A stretch of DNA of 10,715 bases. It comes from Fusobacterium sp. (lineage in GTDB: Bacteria; Fusobacteriota; Fusobacteriia; Fusobacteriales; Fusobacteriaceae). How positions within the stretch are numbered: the first letter of the stretch is position 1; each line of letters begins with the position of its first letter. A program made the position numbers and the translations under genes. The stretch spans positions 13,135 through 23,849 of the forward strand of contig JAUNAY010000005.1 in the NCBI GenBank assembly GCA_030527385.1, given 5' to 3'. Positions 7,492-10,715 of this stretch are shown here, one piece after another. The notes under the pieces were generated by a model that saw only the letters and a program-made list of their open reading frames with translations, did not search any database and had not been told where the DNA came from.

Positions 7492-7522
7492 ATTATACTT
7501 AGATTTTACATTATATTTTCAA
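7492..7522 (-). promoter_or_regulatory. Candidate internal promoter for acpP
   Basis: A perfect -10 TATAAT (7497-7492) lies 31 nt before the acpP ATG, within an 11-nt palindrome AGTATAATACT. The best -35 is TTGAAA (7522-7517), in the last codons of fabD, but the spacer is 19 nt, longer than ideal. In such AT-rich DNA a TATAAT can arise by chance, so this is only moderately supported. Confidence 0.4.
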
Positions 7523-8420
7523 AATCTTCAAGCTTTTCTATATTTTTTACTTGGATTTCTTTATCTATTTTTTTAATAAGTCCAGCTAATACTTTTCCTG
7601 GTCCTATTTCATAGATCTCTGTAACCCCTTCTGCTTTAAGTTTTTGAATAGTTTCAACCCATCTTACAGGTCCAAAACTTTGTTTATATATCTCATTTTT
7701 TATTTCATCTACATTCTGAAGAATTTCAGCCGTAGTATTTGCAACTAATTTAATATCTGTCATTTTAAAATTATATTTTTCTGCTTCTTCTTTTAATTTT
7801 TCTCCAGCTTCTTTCATAAGTGAAGAGTGGAAAGGTCCTGATACAGCTAGTGGCATTGCTCTTCTTGCTCCAGCTTCTTTAAGAGCTACACAAGCTCTTT
7901 CAATAGCATCTTTTTGCCCAGCTATAACTGTTTGTTTTGGCTCGTTAAAGTTTACCGCTTCAACTACTCCCTCAACTGTTTTTAAAGTTTCTTGAATCTT
8001 ATCTGAATCTAATCCTATAATAGCAGCCATTCCACCATTTACCTTAACTGCTACATCATTCATAAATTTTCCTCTTGCACTTGTAAGTTTTACAGCTTCA
8101 TCTATTGTTAAATATCCTGCTGCTCCAAAAGCTGCATACTCTCCAACAGAGTGTCCAGCCACATAATCAGCTTTTATTCCTTTTTCTTCTAGTAATTTAG
8201 TAAGTATTAAACTCATTGAAACTATTGCTGGTTGAGTATTTTTTGTTTCTTTTAATGCTTCCTCTGGTCCTTCAAACATCACTGTTTTTAGATCAAAATC
8301 TAAACTTGCAAAAAGTTTATCAAACTCTTTTCTTGCTAGTTCACTATTTTCATATAATTCTTTTCCCATTCCTACATATTGAGTCCCTTGTCCTGGGAAA
8401 ACAAAAGCGATTTTAGACAT
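7506..8420 (-). CDS. fabD: Malonyl-CoA:acyl carrier protein transacylase
   Basis: FabD moves malonyl groups from CoA to ACP, supplying the extender unit for FabH and FabF. The N-terminal FPGQGTQ motif (oxyanion region, Q11), the nucleophile elbow GHSVGEYAA with S91, R116 in TSARGKFM, and the catalytic H198 in SGPFHS are all visible. The length of 304 residues is normal for the family. The ATG is preceded by AGGGGGT, which pairs with the anti-Shine-Dalgarno sequence with one G-U wobble. The gene is 68 nt downstream of fabH, a gap that contains a near-consensus promoter, so fabD can probably start its own transcript as well as being read through from plsX-fabH. In many bacteria fabG follows fabD, but here acpP follows directly. 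Confidence 0.97.
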   Translation of the reverse strand: MSKIAFVFPGQGTQYVGMGKELYENSELARKEFDKLFASLDFDLKTVMFEGPEEALKETKNTQPAIVSMSLILTKLLEEKGIKADYVAGHSVGEYAAFGAAGYLTIDEAVKLTSARGKFMNDVAVKVNGGMAAIIGLDSDKIQETLKTVEGVVEAVNFNEPKQTVIAGQKDAIERACVALKEAGARRAMPLAVSGPFHSSLMKEAGEKLKEEAEKYNFKMTDIKLVANTTAEILQNVDEIKNEIYKQSFGPVRWVETIQKLKAEGVTEIYEIGPGKVLAGLIKKIDKEIQVKNIEKLEDFENIM

Positions 8421-8423
8421 ACT

Positions 8424-8430
8424 ACCCCCT
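8424..8430 (-). promoter_or_regulatory. Ribosome binding site of fabD (AGGGGGT variant)
   Basis: AGGGGGT lies 3 nt before the ATG at 8420. It differs from the canonical AGGAGGT by one purine and would use a G-U wobble with 16S rRNA. It is the only G-rich ribosome binding site of this kind among the eleven genes. Confidence 0.55.
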
Positions 8431-8454
8431 TCTATTAATTACACCTGTTTTTTT

Positions 8455-8483
8455 AATATATCATAGCTTAATTTTTATGTCAA
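8455..8483 (-). promoter_or_regulatory. Strong internal promoter upstream of fabD
   Basis: Perfect -35 TTGACA (8483-8478), 17-nt spacer, -10 TATATT (8460-8455) with an extended TGA just before it. It lies in the fabH-fabD gap, with the -35 starting 6 nt after the fabH stop. The expected transcript start is about 8448, giving a leader of roughly 28 nt ending in the fabD ribosome binding site. It is the best sigma-70-type promoter in the window. Confidence 0.75.
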
Positions 8484-8488
8484 TAAAA

Positions 8489-9481
8489 TTAATAAGCCCA
8501 TTTCATAATTATTGAACCGTAAGTAAGTCCTCCACCAAATCCAGTAAGAGCGATTAGATCTCCTTTTTGAACTAATCCTTTTTCTTTTGCCTCTCCTAGA
8601 GCTAATCCTATTGAAGCTGCTGAAGTATTTCCATATTTTTGTAAATTTAGATAGAATTTATCAATAGGTACGTGTATTCTCTTAGCTGCTGATTCAATAA
8701 TTCTAACATTTGCTTGGTGAGGGAAAATCATTTTTAACTCTTCAGCTTTTACATTAGCTATTTTTAGAGCTTTATTTGTTGCCAATGGAAGTGCGTGTAC
8801 AGCAAATTTAAACACATCGTGCCCTTTCATTATTAGGAAATTTTCTTTATTGGCAATTGTTTCTGCTGTATTAGGTTTTTTACTTCCTCCAGCTGGTATT
8901 TTCAATATCATATCATCTTCTCCCTCTGCTCCAAGATGAGTAGATAACATTCCATAACCATCTTCAACCTCTGAAACTATTGCAGCTGCTGCTCCATCTC
9001 CAAAAAGAATACAGTTGCTTCTATTTTCCATATCAACTATTCTTGAAAGAACTTCTCCTCCTAAAACAAGAACATTTTTATATACTCCACCCCTTACCAT
9101 TGATCCTGCAATTGTTAGAGCATACATAAATCCACTACAAGCAGCATTTACATCAAAACACGGAATTTGTTTTACACCTAATTTATTTTGAACTAAACAA
9201 GCTGTACTTTGTGTTATATAATCTGGTGTTACAGTTGCTACTATTATCATATCCAAATCTTGAGCAGTCATATTAGCATCAGCTAAAGCTTTTTTAGCTG
9301 CCTCTACACATAGATCTGATGTTGCTTGATCAGGAGAAGCATATCTTCTTTCCTCTACTCCTGTCATTGTTCTTATCCATTCATCAGTTGTATCTAATAT
9401 TTTTTCAAAATCGAAGTTTGTCATAACTTTTTCTGGAACATAATATCCAAGTCCTTTTATTCCTACACTTTTAAAACTCAT
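8489..9481 (-). CDS. fabH: 3-oxoacyl-[acyl-carrier-protein] synthase III
   Basis: FabH starts fatty acid synthesis by condensing an acyl-CoA primer with malonyl-ACP. The catalytic triad is complete: C115 in NAACSGF, H255 in FPHQAN and N285 in YGNTSAAS. The 330-residue length, the DEWI-R-TGVEERR region near residues 33-46 and the C-terminal GFGGGLTYG loop are typical. Primer preference (acetyl or branched) cannot be read from sequence alone. The ATG has AGGAGG 4 nt upstream, and the plsX stop codon overlaps this site, so the two genes are probably translated in a coupled way. plsX-fabH pairs are widely conserved. No terminator follows fabH; instead a promoter for fabD begins 6 nt after its stop. 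Confidence 0.97.
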   Translation of the reverse strand: MSFKSVGIKGLGYYVPEKVMTNFDFEKILDTTDEWIRTMTGVEERRYASPDQATSDLCVEAAKKALADANMTAQDLDMIIVATVTPDYITQSTACLVQNKLGVKQIPCFDVNAACSGFMYALTIAGSMVRGGVYKNVLVLGGEVLSRIVDMENRSNCILFGDGAAAAIVSEVEDGYGMLSTHLGAEGEDDMILKIPAGGSKKPNTAETIANKENFLIMKGHDVFKFAVHALPLATNKALKIANVKAEELKMIFPHQANVRIIESAAKRIHVPIDKFYLNLQKYGNTSAASIGLALGEAKEKGLVQKGDLIALTGFGGGLTYGSIIMKWAY

Positions 9482-9489
9482 CTATCCTC

Positions 9490-10506
9490 CTATTTCTCTA
9501 CTATTTCTATATTATCCACATCAATAACTTTTTTCATTTCCTCTACAAAATTTAACTTAGCAAATTTTTCAGCAACTTTAATTGCATTTTTAATTGCCAC
9601 AGCGTCTGAATTTCCGTGAGCTTTTATAGAAATTCCATTTAACCCAAGAAAAATAGCTCCTCCATATTCTGAAGAATCCATTTTCGATTTTACAACTTTT
9701 AAAGCTGGCATTAAAAGTAAAGCTCCTAATTTATATATAAAGCTCTTTGAAACCTCAGTTTTTATTATATCTAATATAAATTTTCCTATTCCTTCTGCTG
9801 TTTTTAAAACCATATTTCCTGTAAATCCATCTGTTACTACTACGTCTATTTCACCATTCATAACTTCTGTACTCTCTACATTTCCAACAAAATTTATACT
9901 TTCATTTTGTTTTAGAAGATTATAGGCCTCTCTTGTAACCTCGTTTCCTTTTCCCTCTTCTGTTCCTATATTTAAAAGTCCAACCTTTGAATTTTTTCTT
10001 CCAACCAAGATCTCCATATATTTAGAACCCATCATAGCATATTGATTTAAAAATTCTGGCTTACAGTCAGCAGTTGCTCCAACATCTAGCATTAACATAT
10101 GCCCTTTCTTATTAGGAAACATTGTTGCAATAGCTGGTCTTAAAACTCCTTTTATTCTTTTTAATTTAAGTTGACTAGCTGTTATTAAAGCTCCAGTATT
10201 TCCAGCAGAAACAGAAGCACTAACCACACCATCTTTTACAAGTTCTAAAGTTCTATTCATAGATGAATCTTTTTTACTCTTTACTGCTACAACAGGTTCA
10301 TCTGTCATCTCTATAACTTCTCTTGCATCAACTATTTCAATCTTATCTCTATTACATTTATATTTAGAAAGTTCAGCTTCAATAACCTCTTTTTTCCCTA
10401 CAAGTACTAACTCTAATTCATTTACTTCCTCTAAAGCAGCAACAGCTCCCTTTATTGTTTCAAAAGGTGCATTATCCCCACCCATAGCATCTAAAGCTAT
10501 TTTCAT
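9490..10506 (-). CDS. plsX: Phosphate acyltransferase PlsX
   Basis: PlsX converts acyl-ACP and inorganic phosphate to acyl-phosphate, which PlsY then uses to acylate glycerol-3-phosphate. It is a peripheral membrane enzyme linking fatty acid and phospholipid synthesis. Family features in order: ALDAMGGDNAP at 4-14, AGNTGAL at 101-107, LDVGATADCKP at 140-150, NIGTEEGKGNE around 179-189, VVTDGFTGNMVLKT around 213-226, and YGGAIFLGLNG around 271-281. The 338-residue length is standard. The ATG has a strong AGGAGG 5 nt upstream. It is the first gene of the operon: an intrinsic terminator and two candidate promoters lie upstream. In many bacteria rpmF precedes plsX; here any such gene would be outside the window and separated by the terminator. 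Confidence 0.97.
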   Translation of the reverse strand: MKIALDAMGGDNAPFETIKGAVAALEEVNELELVLVGKKEVIEAELSKYKCNRDKIEIVDAREVIEMTDEPVVAVKSKKDSSMNRTLELVKDGVVSASVSAGNTGALITASQLKLKRIKGVLRPAIATMFPNKKGHMLMLDVGATADCKPEFLNQYAMMGSKYMEILVGRKNSKVGLLNIGTEEGKGNEVTREAYNLLKQNESINFVGNVESTEVMNGEIDVVVTDGFTGNMVLKTAEGIGKFILDIIKTEVSKSFIYKLGALLLMPALKVVKSKMDSSEYGGAIFLGLNGISIKAHGNSDAVAIKNAIKVAEKFAKLNFVEEMKKVIDVDNIEIVEK

Positions 10507-10540
10507 CTTTTCCTCCTAAACTTAAAATCTTTCTTTATAT

Positions 10541-10569
10541 ATTATACATTACTTTTCATATTTATAAAA
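10541..10569 (-). promoter_or_regulatory. Possible proximal promoter of the plsX operon
   Basis: A perfect TATAAT (10546-10541) lies 34 nt before the plsX ATG, directly preceded by TG. At 17-nt spacing the -35 would be TTTTAT (10569-10564), which is poor. The region is extremely AT-rich, so chance matches are likely; this is the weaker of two candidates. Confidence 0.35.
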
Positions 10570-10585
10570 CTATATATTTCAAATA

Positions 10586-10601
10586 ACAAAAATTAATTTG
10601 T
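10586..10601. promoter_or_regulatory. Short inverted repeat, possible operator in the plsX leader
   Basis: ACAAA-N6-TTTGT, a 16-bp dyad, lies about 20 nt downstream of the distal -10 and some 80 nt before plsX. Its place between promoter and gene would suit a repressor of lipid genes. It does not match the FapR operator I know, and the AT-richness weakens the case. Confidence 0.2.
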
Positions 10602-10620
10602 CTTTTAAACTATCTAGAAT

Positions 10621-10648
10621 ATCATAACATAATATCTAAAAAAATCAA
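10621..10648 (-). promoter_or_regulatory. Distal promoter of the plsX operon (extended -10)
   Basis: -35 TTGATT (10648-10643), 16-nt spacer, -10 TATGAT (10626-10621) with an extended TGT in front (TGTTATGAT). A transcript would start near 10614, giving a leader of about 108 nt before plsX. It lies downstream of the terminator at the right edge, as expected for the first promoter of a new transcription unit. Confidence 0.55.
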
Positions 10649-10683
10649 AATAATTCTTATATTTCTTCTTAAAATCAAGAAAA

Positions 10684-10715
10684 TAAAAAAAGACAAGATT
10701 CTTTCCTCTTGTCTT
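10684..10715 (-). terminator. Intrinsic terminator of an upstream minus-strand gene
   Basis: A perfect 9-bp stem (AAGACAAGA at 10715-10707 pairing with TCTTGTCTT at 10698-10690 on the minus strand) encloses an 8-nt loop and is followed directly by a U-rich tract (TTTTTATTT). It would end a gene lying outside the window to the right and marks the 5' boundary of the plsX operon. The stem may extend beyond the window edge. Confidence 0.75.

Noticed and set aside
7279..7614. Plus-strand 111-aa open frame opposite acpP and the end of fabD
   Set aside because: Its Ser/Ile/Phe-rich composition is what antisense translation of AT-rich genes gives. It lies opposite two certain genes and shows no family motif.
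10507..10689. FapR-type operator or a riboswitch in the plsX leader
   Set aside because: No match to the FapR operator pattern I know, and no extended conserved stem structure; only a short AT-rich dyad is present.
1..10715. Mobile elements, CRISPR arrays, tRNA/rRNA or horizontally acquired islands
   Set aside because: Housekeeping genes fill nearly the whole window with uniform base composition and orientation; I saw no repeats, transposase motifs or RNA gene signatures.

Overview
The window is a continuous, single-orientation block of eleven protein-coding genes, all on the minus strand, so transcription runs from the right edge to the left. Low GC, Lys/Glu/Ile-rich proteins, strong AGGAGG ribosome binding sites and close gene packing point to a low-GC anaerobe. 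The gene set and order (plsX-fabH-fabD-acpP-fabF-rnc-radical SAM-rng-coaD-radA-disA) and the protein style suggest Fusobacteriaceae (Fusobacterium or a close relative). This is an inference from style and synteny; a Clostridia-like host is the main alternative.

Reading in the direction of transcription: the right edge (10681-10715) holds an intrinsic terminator that ends an unseen upstream gene. About 180 bp of non-coding DNA follows, with two candidate promoters and a short inverted repeat. Then come plsX and fabH (phosphate acyltransferase and initiating ketoacyl-ACP synthase). A near-consensus internal promoter precedes fabD. A weaker one overlaps the end of fabD ahead of acpP. A 16-bp perfect hairpin separates acpP from fabF. 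From fabF onward the genes are nearly fused: rnc (GTG start) 15 nt after fabF, a radical SAM gene overlapping rnc by 14 nt, rng 1 nt later, coaD 10 nt later, radA (GTG start) 8 nt later, and disA overlapping radA by 11 nt.

Functionally the first five genes are a core type II fatty acid and phospholipid initiation cluster, although fabG, which often lies between fabD and acpP, is missing here. coaD fits this theme because CoA donates the phosphopantetheine arm of ACP. The other genes handle RNA processing (RNase III, RNase E/G) and genome integrity with second-messenger signalling (RadA and the c-di-AMP synthase DisA). The radical SAM protein is related to the Elp3/COG1243 group, without the acetyltransferase half.

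The window is mostly a well-known housekeeping operon, and I see no clearly new system, mobile element, CRISPR array, rRNA or tRNA. The points most worth a second look are the short DisA that stops before the usual DNA-binding HhH domain, the strong acpP/fabF hairpin upstream of rnc in the same operon, and the layered internal promoters that could uncouple FabD/ACP supply from PlsX/FabH.
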